Of a stretch of 33,510 bases of DNA, positions 1 through 8,294 are shown piece by piece. The translations under genes and the position numbers were made by a program. Below the pieces are notes generated by a model. The model worked only from the letters and a program-made list of their open reading frames with translations, did not search any database and was not told the origin of the DNA. Every line of letters starts with the position of its first letter. The stretch's first letter is position 1. Source of the stretch: CAYPEL01 sp964409635 (GTDB lineage: Bacteria > Pseudomonadota > Gammaproteobacteria > DSM-19610); contig CAYPEL010000009.1 in the NCBI GenBank assembly GCA_964409635.1, positions 1 through 33,510 of the forward strand. The letters are read 5' to 3'.

Positions 1-203
1 ATCCAGGCAATTTTACGCTTACCCCCAAATGCTTTATCAACGGCCGTATCAATTACCTGCTGCATAACCGGTGTAATATCCACACCGATTCCGTCGCCCT
101 CAATGAAGGGGATGATGGGATGGTCAGGGACGTTTAAAGAAAAATCCTCGTTAACAGTAATTTTCTCTCCATCGCCAGGCAAATTGATATTTTGATATTG
201 CAT
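1..203 (-). CDS. icd: NADP-dependent isocitrate dehydrogenase, N-terminal part (cut by window edge)
   Basis: Only the first 67 or so codons are inside the window; the gene runs off the left edge. The reverse strand from the ATG at 203 reads MQYQNINLPGDGEKI and then contains PIIPFIEGDGIGVDITPVM, the nucleotide-binding start of bacterial NADP-type isocitrate dehydrogenase. The enzyme oxidatively decarboxylates isocitrate to 2-oxoglutarate in the TCA cycle, in the cytoplasm, as a homodimer. A GGGAAAG ribosome-binding site lies just upstream of the ATG. The gene reads away from the nudJ-mnmA-hflD cluster, as its homologue does in E. coli, and aconitase, the preceding TCA enzyme, is encoded about 4 kb away. 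The family call is firm from the N-terminus alone; the catalytic residues lie outside the window. Confidence 0.93.
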   Translation of the reverse strand, partial: MQYQNINLPGDGEKITVNEDFSLNVPDHPIIPFIEGDGIGVDITPVMQQVIDTAVDKAFGGKRKIAW

Positions 204-277
204 AATCTTTCCCGCTATTTTTGATGGCAGGATTCTACCACCGGCATCCAGTTGGCGCACATGTTAAACAGCAATAA

Positions 278-309
278 AAAAGCCCCGGCAGTTCCCTGCC
301 AGGGCTTTT
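278..309 (-). terminator. Rho-independent terminator after the exported protein gene
   Basis: AAAAGCCC pairs with GGGCTTTT, and GGCA with TGCC, around a GTTCCC loop with one internal mismatch. On the minus strand the stem is followed by a run of six T. It sits 25 bases past the stop of the minus-strand gene at 334-1248 and isolates it from icd downstream. The A/T flanks are symmetrical, so it could act in both directions. Confidence 0.85.
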
Positions 310-333
310 GATAACGCTTAATAGCTGGTTAGC

Positions 334-1248
334 TTAAACTTCACCACCCGCTGCGTTGATCAGAGCTTCTTCAATTGCATTTGGAGCACACATGATGTTG
401 AAGAATGTGGCGCCTGTATCACTCTTGATCATAGGCAGATGAGGCCAGCTGATTGCAATACGGAAGCGGGCATACAGTGCGTATACATCACCGTCTGAAA
501 CCAGGATTTCATAAGGCAGGTGACCCGTTGAACGTAACGGAGATTTGTCAACACGACTCATGATGTATTCATCACCACTGCAATCGCTACCTGTCAGGCC
601 AACACCAAAGACAGTTTCGTCTTTGCCAGGAATATCGATGCGATAAACCTTGGTAGCACCGCCCCGGCCTTTTGCCAGACCTTCTTCAACAGCTGCGATA
701 GCTTCTTCATGGCTATCGTATTCAGCCAGTTCGCTCGGATCGTCAAAGTATTCCATACCGAACATATAGTGGAATTTACGCATATCCTTGGCAACAAGTT
801 GCTTATCACCTGAGCCAAAAGCTTCGGCTTTACCTAAAGCAGATTCAAGGCTAGACAGTGCACTAGCGGCACCTGAAATGTCTTCGTTACGAAAAGCATT
901 TGCAAAGTAAACAGGGTTCGTATATGAAACCTGGATATCATCGCCAACCTTTGTAACAGAAACGCGCTGACCTGCTTGGTAACCACCAAACTCAGAACTG
1001 GCAGCAGATTTTTTCAGCGCATCGTTTGTGACGGCAATGATGATAGCGCCATCGTAAGGTGAGTAAGTACCAGCAATTTCAAAACCGGCAGCTTTTACTT
1101 TACCAGTGACTTCATCAGCAACGGACTGAATGTCGCCCGTTGTTTTATAGGCCAGTACAAAGGGTTTTATGACTTCTGCAGAAACAGTTCCAAATGAAAC
1201 TGCCAGCAGTGCGCCAGATAAAAATAATTTCTTTACAAGATTTAACAT
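334..1248 (-). CDS. Exported protein of unknown function (about 304 aa)
   Basis: The start is placed at the ATG at 1248 because GGAGGAG lies about 8 bases upstream; a longer frame to 1278 has no such site. The N-terminus MLNLVKKLFLSGALLAVSFG ending in VSA is a typical Sec signal peptide, so the mature protein is probably periplasmic. The mature part has a pattern (TYSPYDGAIIIAVTND, then SEFGGYQAGQRVSVT and VSYTNPVYFANAFR) that I recall from conserved hypothetical proteins of sulfur-oxidising and related gammaproteobacteria, loosely like the DUF302 fold. No catalytic motif is evident. The two cysteines near DCSGDE and IMCAP could form a disulfide. It is a single-gene unit with its own promoter candidate and terminator. 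Function unknown. Confidence 0.8.
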   Translation of the reverse strand: MLNLVKKLFLSGALLAVSFGTVSAEVIKPFVLAYKTTGDIQSVADEVTGKVKAAGFEIAGTYSPYDGAIIIAVTNDALKKSAASSEFGGYQAGQRVSVTKVGDDIQVSYTNPVYFANAFRNEDISGAASALSSLESALGKAEAFGSGDKQLVAKDMRKFHYMFGMEYFDDPSELAEYDSHEEAIAAVEEGLAKGRGGATKVYRIDIPGKDETVFGVGLTGSDCSGDEYIMSRVDKSPLRSTGHLPYEILVSDGDVYALYARFRIAISWPHLPMIKSDTGATFFNIMCAPNAIEEALINAAGGEV

Positions 1249-1353
1249 ATTACCAACTCCTCCTCGCAAGGTAAGCACTTCGCGAATATAGATTAACTAG
1301 AATAAATAAAGTTCCAGAAACACACGTTATTATTATGCCTGCTCTTTCCTGCA

Positions 1354-1386
1354 TTTATACAAAAATTTAAAACTGATTTGTATAAA
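1354..1386. promoter_or_regulatory. Perfect 10-bp inverted repeat, operator-like
   Basis: TTTATACAAA at 1354-1363 and its exact reverse complement TTTGTATAAA at 1377-1386 are separated by 13 bases. The right half-site covers the -10 hexamer of the predicted minus-strand promoter at 1379-1406, the position expected for a repressor site. The regulator is unknown. AT-richness lowers the weight of the match. Confidence 0.4.
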
Positions 1387-1406
1387 ATCACCTAAAATCT
1401 GTACAA
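1379..1406 (-). promoter_or_regulatory. Sigma-70-like promoter for the exported protein gene
   Basis: On the minus strand TTGTAC (1401-1406) and TATACA (1379-1384) are 16 bases apart. Predicted transcription would give a leader of about 125 bases before the ATG at 1248. This is a match by eye only. Confidence 0.4.
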
Positions 1407-1475
1407 GGCAGATCAGGCCATGGGCGTAATTTGGCGGCAGGCAGGTAAAATGTCAAGCCTAGGGCGGTTTCAGTA

Positions 1476-1505
1476 TTGTACCAATATTAGATTGTGCTTT
1501 ATATA
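1476..1505 (+). promoter_or_regulatory. Sigma-70-like promoter for nudJ-mnmA-hflD
   Basis: TTGTAC (1476-1481) and TATATA (1500-1505) are 18 bases apart and lie 37 bases upstream of the nudJ ATG. The two divergent promoter candidates share the roughly 290-base gap with the exported protein gene; nothing else is recognised in that gap. Confidence 0.35.
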
Positions 1506-1542
1506 ACAACCTTAACACTATGTTAATAATGCTATTAATTAT

Positions 1543-2007
1543 ATGACTAACCACAGACCAATCTGGAAGCCACACGTCACAGTTGCCGCCGTCGCTGAAC
1601 GGCAGGGAGACTTTTTGATGGTAGAAGAAATGATCTCAAATCATATACAGCTTAATCAGCCTGCCGGTCATCTTGAAAACAATGAAAGCCTAACGGCTGC
1701 AGTCGCCAGAGAATGCATGGAAGAAACCGGCTGGACTTTTCAGCCCGAATATCTGGTCGGTATTTATCACTGGAAACACCCTGCTACATCAGAAGTTTTT
1801 CTACGCTTTACCTTTGGCGGGCAGGTAGGAGAACATTACCCCGATCATCCGCTGGATGACGGTATTCTCGCTGCCTGCTGGATGAATAGAACGGAATTAA
1901 TACAGCAATCAACCCGATTACGCAGCCCGCTAGTCATGCAGTCAGTTGACGATTATCTTGCCGGAAATAATTATCCCTTGTCATTACTTTCTGCGATTCA
2001 TAACTAA
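1543..2007 (+). CDS. nudJ: Nudix hydrolase, NudJ type
   Basis: The 154-residue protein carries a complete Nudix box at about residues 42-64: G-x5-E-x7-REC-MEETGW. The opening KPHVTVAAVAE, the QPAGHLE before the box and the closing LRSPLVMQSVDDYLAG match E. coli NudJ along nearly its whole length. NudJ hydrolyses nucleoside and thiamine-precursor pyrophosphates (for example HMP-PP) with Mg2+ in the cytosol. The gene is followed after 15 bases by mnmA, the same order as in E. coli, so it is probably the first gene of a nudJ-mnmA-hflD transcript. The substrate is inferred from the family; other Nudix subfamilies share the box, but the flanking identity and gene order favour NudJ. Confidence 0.9.
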   Translation: MTNHRPIWKPHVTVAAVAERQGDFLMVEEMISNHIQLNQPAGHLENNESLTAAVARECMEETGWTFQPEYLVGIYHWKHPATSEVFLRFTFGGQVGEHYPDHPLDDGILAACWMNRTELIQQSTRLRSPLVMQSVDDYLAGNNYPLSLLSAIHN

Positions 2008-2022
2008 TTAACAGAATCAGTC

Positions 2023-3102
2023 TTGAATAAAAACGAAAAAGTCATGGTTGGTTTATCGGGTGGCGTGGATTCAGCCGTTGCCGCGTTACTTCTGCTCGAG
2101 CAGGGTTATCAAGTCGAAGCCCTGTTTATGAAAAACTGGGATGAAGACGATAGTGAAGCGTATTGCCCTGCAGAAAAAGATTTGGAAGATGCGCGCACTG
2201 TCGCTAAAACACTCGGCATCAAGTTACATACCGTAAGTTTTTCTACAGAATATTGGGAACGTGTATTCGAACATTTTCTTGCCGAGTACCGGGCAGGACG
2301 CACTCCAAACCCAGACATCCTGTGTAACCAGGAAATAAAATTCAAAGCCTTTTTAGATTACGCGCTATCCCTGGGCTCAAGCCACATTGCAACAGGCCAT
2401 TATGCCCGCATTAAAAACAAAGGCGCTGTATATCAGCTGCTAAAAGGCTTAGATAGTAATAAGGATCAGAGTTATTTCTTATACCGATTAAATCAGAAAG
2501 CCTTACAGCATAGCCTCTTCCCCCTCGGTGAGCTCAATAAAACTCAGGTGCGCAAGCTCGCGGAAAATGCTGGTTTTGCGAACCACGGTAAAAAAGATAG
2601 CACGGGCATTTGTTTTATTGGCGAACGCAAGTTTAATGCTTTCCTTGCTCGCTATTTGCCTGCGCAACCCGGTGTGATAACGTCCCTTGATGGCGACGAA
2701 CTGGGCACCCACCAAGGATTAATGTTTCACACCATTGGCCAACGTGAAGGCTTGGGTATTGGTGGTATTCAGTCAGCTAGCGGAGAACCCTGGTATGTTG
2801 TTGGTAAAGATTTGAAACAAAACCGCTTACTGGTTGCTCAGGGAAGCCAGCATCCCGCCCTGTTCGAGTCGGCCGTACCGGCCAAAGATCTTCACTGGAT
2901 TGAACTGTCTGCACCAACGGCACCGGTAAAATGCCAGGCACGTATTCGCTACCGCCAGCAAGAACAGGATTGCAAGATTGTAAGTCTGGACAATGTTACC
3001 GTTGAAACCCGATTTGATAAGCCGCAACGCGCAGTCACCCCTGGGCAGGCGATAGTTTTTTATCAAGGCGATGTCTGTTGGGGTGGTGGAACTATACAAT
3101 AA
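2023..3102 (+). CDS. mnmA: tRNA-specific 2-thiouridylase MnmA
   Basis: The 359-residue product matches MnmA end to end. It has the PP-loop motif GLSGGVDSA near the N-terminus for ATP binding. The two catalytic cysteines are in PDILCNQEIKF (about residue 101) and TGICFIGERKF (about residue 197), and GHYAR and LDSNKDQSYFLY are also present. It adenylates and then thiolates U34 of tRNA-Lys, -Glu and -Gln, taking sulfur from the Tus relay. The start is taken as TTG at 2023, because beginning at the ATG at 2044 would leave only MVG before the PP-loop and remove the first beta strand. The ribosome-binding site is weak, so translation may depend on coupling to nudJ 15 bases upstream. hflD follows after 3 bases. 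Confidence 0.96.
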   Translation: MNKNEKVMVGLSGGVDSAVAALLLLEQGYQVEALFMKNWDEDDSEAYCPAEKDLEDARTVAKTLGIKLHTVSFSTEYWERVFEHFLAEYRAGRTPNPDILCNQEIKFKAFLDYALSLGSSHIATGHYARIKNKGAVYQLLKGLDSNKDQSYFLYRLNQKALQHSLFPLGELNKTQVRKLAENAGFANHGKKDSTGICFIGERKFNAFLARYLPAQPGVITSLDGDELGTHQGLMFHTIGQREGLGIGGIQSASGEPWYVVGKDLKQNRLLVAQGSQHPALFESAVPAKDLHWIELSAPTAPVKCQARIRYRQQEQDCKIVSLDNVTVETRFDKPQRAVTPGQAIVFYQGDVCWGGGTIQ

Positions 3103-3105
3103 GTA

Positions 3106-3750
3106 ATGCATAAAACAGATTCAGAACGCGCGCTTGCATTTGCCGGCATCCTGCAGGCACTGCAATTAGTACAACAGACGGCCCACGGAAAGCCAGTCGA
3201 TCAGCTTTCCTTTCAAACCAGCATCCACAGTATTTTTAACCTGGACGTTGATTCTGTTGGTGAGATATACGGCGACTTACAAGGTTTACGGCATGGCCTG
3301 GAGCTGGTACGAACCCAACTGAATAGCAAAAATGAAAAACCTGATCTAGCGCTGAGCCGTTATTTGATCACACTCTTGCACCTGGAACGAAAACTGAGTA
3401 AGCGTAGTGACTTGCTCGATACGCTGCAAAAGGGAATCAAACGGGCAAAGCTGCAAAGCGAACATTTTGCTGAAACTCACATCAATGTCATTGCAAATCT
3501 TGCGGATTGTTACAGCTCAACGATCAGCACACTGCAACCCCGCATTATGGTGCAGGGAGATTCACACCGGCTCAGCGAGCCGGATACGGCCAACCGGGTA
3601 CGGAGTCTATTGCTTGCCGCTATGCGTTCCTCTGTATTATGGCGGCAGGCGGGTGGTAGCCGGATTGGCCTGCTGTTCAGGCGCGTCAAATTAGTCAATG
3701 CAGCTGAAAACTGGCTACAACAACTAATGAGTAGTTCTGAAAATACTTGA
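3106..3750 (+). CDS. hflD: HflD family protein
   Basis: At 214 residues it is the usual HflD length. It begins only 3 bases after the mnmA stop, an arrangement kept in E. coli and many gammaproteobacteria. Family features visible are the N-terminal ALAFAGILQALQLVQQ, the central YLITLLHLERKLSKR, and the late IRVMVQGDS-like IMVQGDSHRL followed by NRVRSLLLAAMRSSVLWRQ. HflD is a helical, membrane-associated protein reported in E. coli to bind the lambda CII activator. Its native role is not settled, and its constant link to mnmA suggests a connection with RNA or translation. No promoter is seen between mnmA and this gene. Confidence 0.93.
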   Translation: MHKTDSERALAFAGILQALQLVQQTAHGKPVDQLSFQTSIHSIFNLDVDSVGEIYGDLQGLRHGLELVRTQLNSKNEKPDLALSRYLITLLHLERKLSKRSDLLDTLQKGIKRAKLQSEHFAETHINVIANLADCYSSTISTLQPRIMVQGDSHRLSEPDTANRVRSLLLAAMRSSVLWRQAGGSRIGLLFRRVKLVNAAENWLQQLMSSSENT

Positions 3751-3757
3751 CTACTAC

Positions 3758-3874
3758 GTACGTTGCTTATTCGACACATGATTTGCAGACTCGCTGTGAA
3801 TACATCCTGTACGCTCAACGGCAGCTTCCCTGCTGCCGATGGTCTGAAAATCATGTGTCGAATAAGCAACGTAC
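3758..3874. repeat. Palindromic repeat, copy 1 (117 bp)
   Basis: Arms at 3758-3790 and 3842-3874 are reverse complements with a single mismatch in 33 positions. The 51-base centre starts with CGCTGTGAATACATCC, continues TGTACGCTC, and ends with a small hairpin in which CGGCAGC pairs with GCTGCCG. It begins 7 bases after the hflD stop and has no obvious U-tract, so it is not a standard terminator. It is in the same orientation as copy 2 (8295-8412) and opposite to copy 3 (3903-4073). Confidence 0.9.
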
Positions 3875-3902
3875 TGCCTTGGTAGACGTCGTTAGTTAAC
3901 TC

Positions 3903-4073
3903 AAGTTTCGAATTTTGGTCGATAGAAACCAGTCCCAGAGCCAGGTGGTGACGCCCTTAACTTGGAGCCGTTGCCAGCAGGGATGCCGGCTTCGAGCGTA
4001 CAGGGATGTATTTACAGCGGGTTCCAAATTAAGGGAGTCACCGCCTGGCGACACCTCCTAAACCCCGAAACTT
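3903..4073. repeat. Palindromic repeat, copy 3 (opposite orientation, different arms)
   Basis: The main arms 3941-3969 and 4020-4048 pair at 25 of 29 positions, with two further G-T wobbles. Short outer arms (AAGTTTCG at 3903-3910, CGAAACTT at 4066-4073) extend the dyad. Read on the minus strand, the centre contains CGCTGTAAATACATCC, CTGTACGCTC and a GCCGGC/GCTGGC hairpin, the same core as copies 1 and 2. The arm sequences are unrelated to those copies. It lies between copy 1 and acnA. The remaining gap to acnA (about 4074-4172) holds the CAGGAG ribosome-binding site and no promoter I would defend. Confidence 0.8.
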
Positions 4074-4172
4074 GGGTTAAAATAATCCTCTGTGTCATGT
4101 GACCCTACTCAGTCTTGTCCAAATAGCTCATAATACTGGGTTTGCTGATATCAGGATTTGCAGGAGATACCC

Positions 4173-6833
4173 ATGGGTAATAGTTTTTCGACGCAGTCAG
4201 AACTTACAGTAGGTGACCGGACTTATCAGATTTTCCGGCTCCCCTCGCTGGAAAAAGATGTCTCACAACTACCCTATTCCCTGAAAATCCTGCTGGAAAA
4301 TTTGCTACGTTATGAAGACGATCAAACCGTCACGGCCGGTGATATTGACGCGCTGATCAACTGGGATCCCAATGCCAACCCTTCCCAGGAAATAGCCTAC
4401 CGCCCTGCCCGCGTACTGATGCAAGATTTTACCGGTGTCCCAGCAATCGTTGACCTCGCGGCCATGCGGGACGCTATGCAACAGCTCGGTGGTGACCCGG
4501 AACTAATTAATCCCTTGCAACCCGCTGAGTTGGTCATTGATCACTCGGTACAAATAGATTCCTTTGGCAATAAGGATGCGATGGATATCAACGCCCGCCT
4601 TGAATATCAACGCAACCAGGAACGTTATAGTTTTTTGAAATGGGGGCAAAAAGCATTTTCTAATTTTAAAGTCGTACCTCCGGATACTGGCATCGTTCAT
4701 CAAGTCAACCTTGAATACTTGGCCCGGGTGGTATTTTCAAAAGAAAATAACGGCGTCCTGCAGGCTTATCCGGATACGCTGGTGGGTACAGATTCCCACA
4801 CCACCATGGTTAACGGTCTGGGCGTACTTGGCTGGGGCGTCGGTGGCATCGAAGCGGAAGCAGCAATGCTCGGCCAACCGGTTTCCATGCTGATTCCACA
4901 AGTCGTGGGATTTAAACTCACCGGCGCTTTACCAGAAGGCGCAACGGCAACCGATCTCGTATTAATGGTTGTCGAAATGCTGCGCAAACACGGCGTGGTC
5001 GGCAAGTTTGTCGAATTTTTTGGAGGCGGCCTGGATCACCTGTCACTGGCAGACCGTGCTACGCTCGCCAACATGGCGCCAGAGTACGGCGCCACCTGCG
5101 GTATGTTCCCGGTTGATGAAGAAACATTGAATTATTTGCGCCTGTCAGGCCGCAGTGTTGAGCAGGTTGAACTGGTAGAGGCCTATGCCAGGGAACAAGG
5201 AATGTTTAGAACCAAAGACCAACCCACCGCAAACTACACCAGCATTGTAGAACTCGATATCAGCACGGTAGAACCCAGCCTGGCCGGCCCCAAACGCCCG
5301 CAAGACCGGGTGCCTTTACGCGCCAGCAAATCCCTCTTTGTGGAGGCTCTCACCAGCCTCAAAGCTGAACGTAATTTAACCAGTACGCCTGTTACCACAG
5401 AGATAAACGGGCAGAGCGTGACGCTGGATGATGGCGTAGTGGTCATTGCATCAATAACATCCTGCACCAACACATCTAATCCAAGCGTCATGCTCGGTGC
5501 TGGCCTGGTCGCAAAAAAAGCCGTCGCCAAAGGGCTTAAGGTAAAACCTTGGGTGAAAACTTCGCTGGCGCCCGGCTCACGCGTCGTTACTGAGTACCTG
5601 CAGCAAGCCGAACTCATGGAGGATCTGGAAAAACTCGGGTTTCATACTGTCGGTTATGGCTGCACTACCTGTATTGGAAATTCAGGCCCGTTACTGGAAC
5701 CGGTATCGAAGGCAATTGAAGAAGGCAATTTATCAGCCTGTTCGGTGTTGTCCGGTAACCGCAATTTCGAGGGCCGTGTACACGCCGAAGTCCGCATGAA
5801 TTATCTGGCCTCACCGCCACTGGTCGTTGTCTACGCCATTGTGGGAAGTATGGATATTGACCTTTATGAGGAGCCTATCGGTCAGGATAAAGCAGGTGAT
5901 GACGTGTATCTTAAGGACATATGGCCCAGCCAGGAAGAAGTCAACCAGGCCATCAGCGACAGCGTTGACAGTGAAGAATTTATAGGCGTGTACCAGGACG
6001 TTTATAAAGGCGAAGCGCGTTGGATCAATCTGGCCTCGCCGGAGGGCCAACTATTCGATTGGCAAGATTCCACCTATATTCAAAACCCACCCTACTTCGA
6101 AAATATGACTGCTACGCCCGGTGTGGTTGGGGAAATCAAGAATGCGCGAGTGCTTGCCTTGTTAGGTGACTCGGTAACAACAGACCACATTTCACCCGCA
6201 GGCGCCATAAAACCGGACACGCCCGCCGGACAATACCTGCTATCGAAAGGTGTACAACCATCAGATTTCAATTCACTCGGTTCGCGGCGCGGTAATCACG
6301 AAGTCATGATGCGCGGCACCTTTGCCAATTTACGCCTGCGTAATTTAATGGCACCCGGGACTGAAGGCGGAATCACTACACACCAGCCGGATGGTGAACA
6401 AATGTCGATTTATGACGCCGCCATGAAATACAAGGATCAGGGGGTACCTTTGATAATCATTGCCGGGAAAGAATACGGTTCCGGTTCATCCCGGGACTGG
6501 GCTGCAAAAGGCCCCCGCCTGCTCGGTGTGCAAGCGGTGATTGCAGAAACCTATGAACGGATACACCGTTCCAACCTGGTCGGCATGGGCATTCTGCCAC
6601 TGCAATTCCTGGACGGTGAGAATGCAGCGAGTCTGGGGCTGAGTGGTAAAGAGTCTTACAGCATAGAAGGACTGGGTGACGGATCTGCGAAAAAAGTGAC
6701 TGTTAATACCCGATCGGAAGATGGCGAAGAAAAGTCTTTCCAGGCCCAGGTACGTATCGATACACCACAAGAGATAGAATACTATAGAAATGGCGGCATC
6801 CTGCATTATGTATTGCGCCAACTTGCTGCGTGA
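4173..6833 (+). CDS. acnA: Aconitate hydratase A
   Basis: This is a full-length AcnA/IRP1-type aconitase of 886 residues (E. coli AcnA is 891). It isomerises citrate to isocitrate in the TCA cycle with a [4Fe-4S] cluster. The three cluster ligands are visible: Cys431 in SCTNTSNPSVM, and Cys497 and Cys500 in GYGCTTCIGNSGP. Other family blocks are RPARVLMQDFTGVPA, TDSHTTMVNGLGVLGWGVGG, SGNRNFEGRVH and, in the swivel domain, GKEYGSGSSRDWAAKGP. The ATG at 4173 is preferred over an in-frame TTG at 4158 because CAGGAG lies just upstream of it. purB follows after 38 bases without a terminator. The gene sits between hflD and purB, which are adjacent in E. coli, and palindromic repeats lie immediately upstream. 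Confidence 0.97.
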   Translation: MGNSFSTQSELTVGDRTYQIFRLPSLEKDVSQLPYSLKILLENLLRYEDDQTVTAGDIDALINWDPNANPSQEIAYRPARVLMQDFTGVPAIVDLAAMRDAMQQLGGDPELINPLQPAELVIDHSVQIDSFGNKDAMDINARLEYQRNQERYSFLKWGQKAFSNFKVVPPDTGIVHQVNLEYLARVVFSKENNGVLQAYPDTLVGTDSHTTMVNGLGVLGWGVGGIEAEAAMLGQPVSMLIPQVVGFKLTGALPEGATATDLVLMVVEMLRKHGVVGKFVEFFGGGLDHLSLADRATLANMAPEYGATCGMFPVDEETLNYLRLSGRSVEQVELVEAYAREQGMFRTKDQPTANYTSIVELDISTVEPSLAGPKRPQDRVPLRASKSLFVEALTSLKAERNLTSTPVTTEINGQSVTLDDGVVVIASITSCTNTSNPSVMLGAGLVAKKAVAKGLKVKPWVKTSLAPGSRVVTEYLQQAELMEDLEKLGFHTVGYGCTTCIGNSGPLLEPVSKAIEEGNLSACSVLSGNRNFEGRVHAEVRMNYLASPPLVVVYAIVGSMDIDLYEEPIGQDKAGDDVYLKDIWPSQEEVNQAISDSVDSEEFIGVYQDVYKGEARWINLASPEGQLFDWQDSTYIQNPPYFENMTATPGVVGEIKNARVLALLGDSVTTDHISPAGAIKPDTPAGQYLLSKGVQPSDFNSLGSRRGNHEVMMRGTFANLRLRNLMAPGTEGGITTHQPDGEQMSIYDAAMKYKDQGVPLIIIAGKEYGSGSSRDWAAKGPRLLGVQAVIAETYERIHRSNLVGMGILPLQFLDGENAASLGLSGKESYSIEGLGDGSAKKVTVNTRSEDGEEKSFQAQVRIDTPQEIEYYRNGGILHYVLRQLAA

Positions 6834-6871
6834 TGCACCTGGACCACCAAAATAATTGAGATATTGACTTT

Positions 6872-8239
6872 ATGGAACTGACATCACTGACTGCCATTTC
6901 ACCTGTCGATGGCCGTTATGGCAACAAGACAGCGTCACTGAGGCCCTTATTCAGTGAATATGGCCTGATCCGTCACCGGGTACTGGTAGAAGTGCGTTGG
7001 TTACAACAACTCGCCAATATGCCGGAAATCAAAGAAGTGCCTGAATTCAGCCCTCAAGCTGAGAAATTGCTGAACAGCATCGTTGATGAATTTAATGAAA
7101 TGGATGCACAAAGCGTCAAAAATATTGAACGCACAACCAATCATGATGTAAAAGCCGTTGAGTATTTTCTGAAAGAAAAAATAGCCGATAACGAGGAAGC
7201 CGGAGCAGTCAGTGAATTTATCCATTTTGCATGCACGTCTGAGGATATCAATAATCTTGCCTACGCATTAATGCTCAAGCAGGCCAGAAGCCAGTCACTG
7301 TTACCGTCGATGGATAATGTTATCAATGCCATTACCGAGTTGGCGCATCGTCACGCTGATGATCCGCTACTCGCAAGAACGCATGGTCAACCCGCATCGC
7401 CGAGCACGATCGGTAAAGAAATGGCAAACGTTGTGCACCGCCTCAAACGCCAGCGTAAATTAGCCGCCGATGTACCCATATTCGGGAAAATAAACGGCGC
7501 GGTCGGGAACTATAACGCACACCTTATCAGTTACCCTGCCGTTGACTGGCAGGCCATTGCACAACAGTTTGTAACCAACCTGGGACTTGAGTGGAACGCT
7601 TACACAACACAAATTGAACCACACGATTATATGGCGGAGTTGTTTGATGCGGCTGCCCGGTTTAATACCATCCTGATTGATTTCAGCCGCGATGTTTGGG
7701 GCTATGTTTCATTAGGTTATTTTAAGCAAAAAACCGCCGAGGGTGAAGTAGGTTCGTCAACCATGCCGCACAAGGTAAATCCAATCGATTTTGAAAATGC
7801 CGAAGGTAATTTTGGTATTGCCAATGCGCTGTTTTCTCATCTTGGCAGCAAGCTACCCATTTCACGGTGGCAACGGGATCTAAGTGATTCCACAGTGTTG
7901 CGCAACCTTGGCGTAGCGTTTGCGCATAGCTCGATAGGCTATGAGTCCTTACTCAAAGGCATCGGCAAACTAGAGCTCAACTCCGCGCGCACCTTGCAGG
8001 ATCTCGATGCAAGCTGGGAAGTATTAGCGGAAGCCATTCAAACGGTTATGCGGCGCTATGGGGTAGAAAAACCCTATGAGAAACTCAAAGCCTTAACCCG
8101 TGGTCAAGACATTGATTCCGAAGTCCTTAAACTCTTCGTTGATAATCTTGACCTGCCTGAAGAAGCAAAGGAATTAATTAGAGAACTAACACCGTCAAGT
8201 TATACCGGAAATGCTGCCGAACAAGCAAAATCACTATAA
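6872..8239 (+). CDS. purB: Adenylosuccinate lyase
   Basis: The 455-residue product (E. coli 456) acts twice in purine synthesis, cleaving fumarate from SAICAR and from adenylosuccinate; it works as a cytosolic homotetramer. The signature loop GEVGSSTMPHKVNPIDFENA places the catalytic serine at about residue 295. HGQPASPSTIGKE carries the active-site histidine, and TSEDINNLAY and the opening SPVDGRYG are also typical. The start ATG at 6872 has only a weak ribosome-binding site, so coupling to acnA upstream is plausible. The fumarase/aspartase superfamily is broad, but length and motifs point specifically to the E. coli-type PurB. Palindromic repeat copy 2 follows 55 bases after the stop. Confidence 0.97.
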   Translation: MELTSLTAISPVDGRYGNKTASLRPLFSEYGLIRHRVLVEVRWLQQLANMPEIKEVPEFSPQAEKLLNSIVDEFNEMDAQSVKNIERTTNHDVKAVEYFLKEKIADNEEAGAVSEFIHFACTSEDINNLAYALMLKQARSQSLLPSMDNVINAITELAHRHADDPLLARTHGQPASPSTIGKEMANVVHRLKRQRKLAADVPIFGKINGAVGNYNAHLISYPAVDWQAIAQQFVTNLGLEWNAYTTQIEPHDYMAELFDAAARFNTILIDFSRDVWGYVSLGYFKQKTAEGEVGSSTMPHKVNPIDFENAEGNFGIANALFSHLGSKLPISRWQRDLSDSTVLRNLGVAFAHSSIGYESLLKGIGKLELNSARTLQDLDASWEVLAEAIQTVMRRYGVEKPYEKLKALTRGQDIDSEVLKLFVDNLDLPEEAKELIRELTPSSYTGNAAEQAKSL

Positions 8240-8294
8240 CAAGACACAATTAATCGACTCACTAAATTTACAACATTTCGTTAATTACTAAACT

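Noticed and set aside
3758..3874. Palindromic repeats as CRISPR units or attachment sites
   Set aside because: There are only three dispersed copies with no spacers, and no cas, integrase or recombinase gene in the window.
4097..4172. TAATAC near 4132 as -10 for acnA
   Set aside because: No -35 hexamer at an acceptable distance; a TTGTCC is only 10 bases away.
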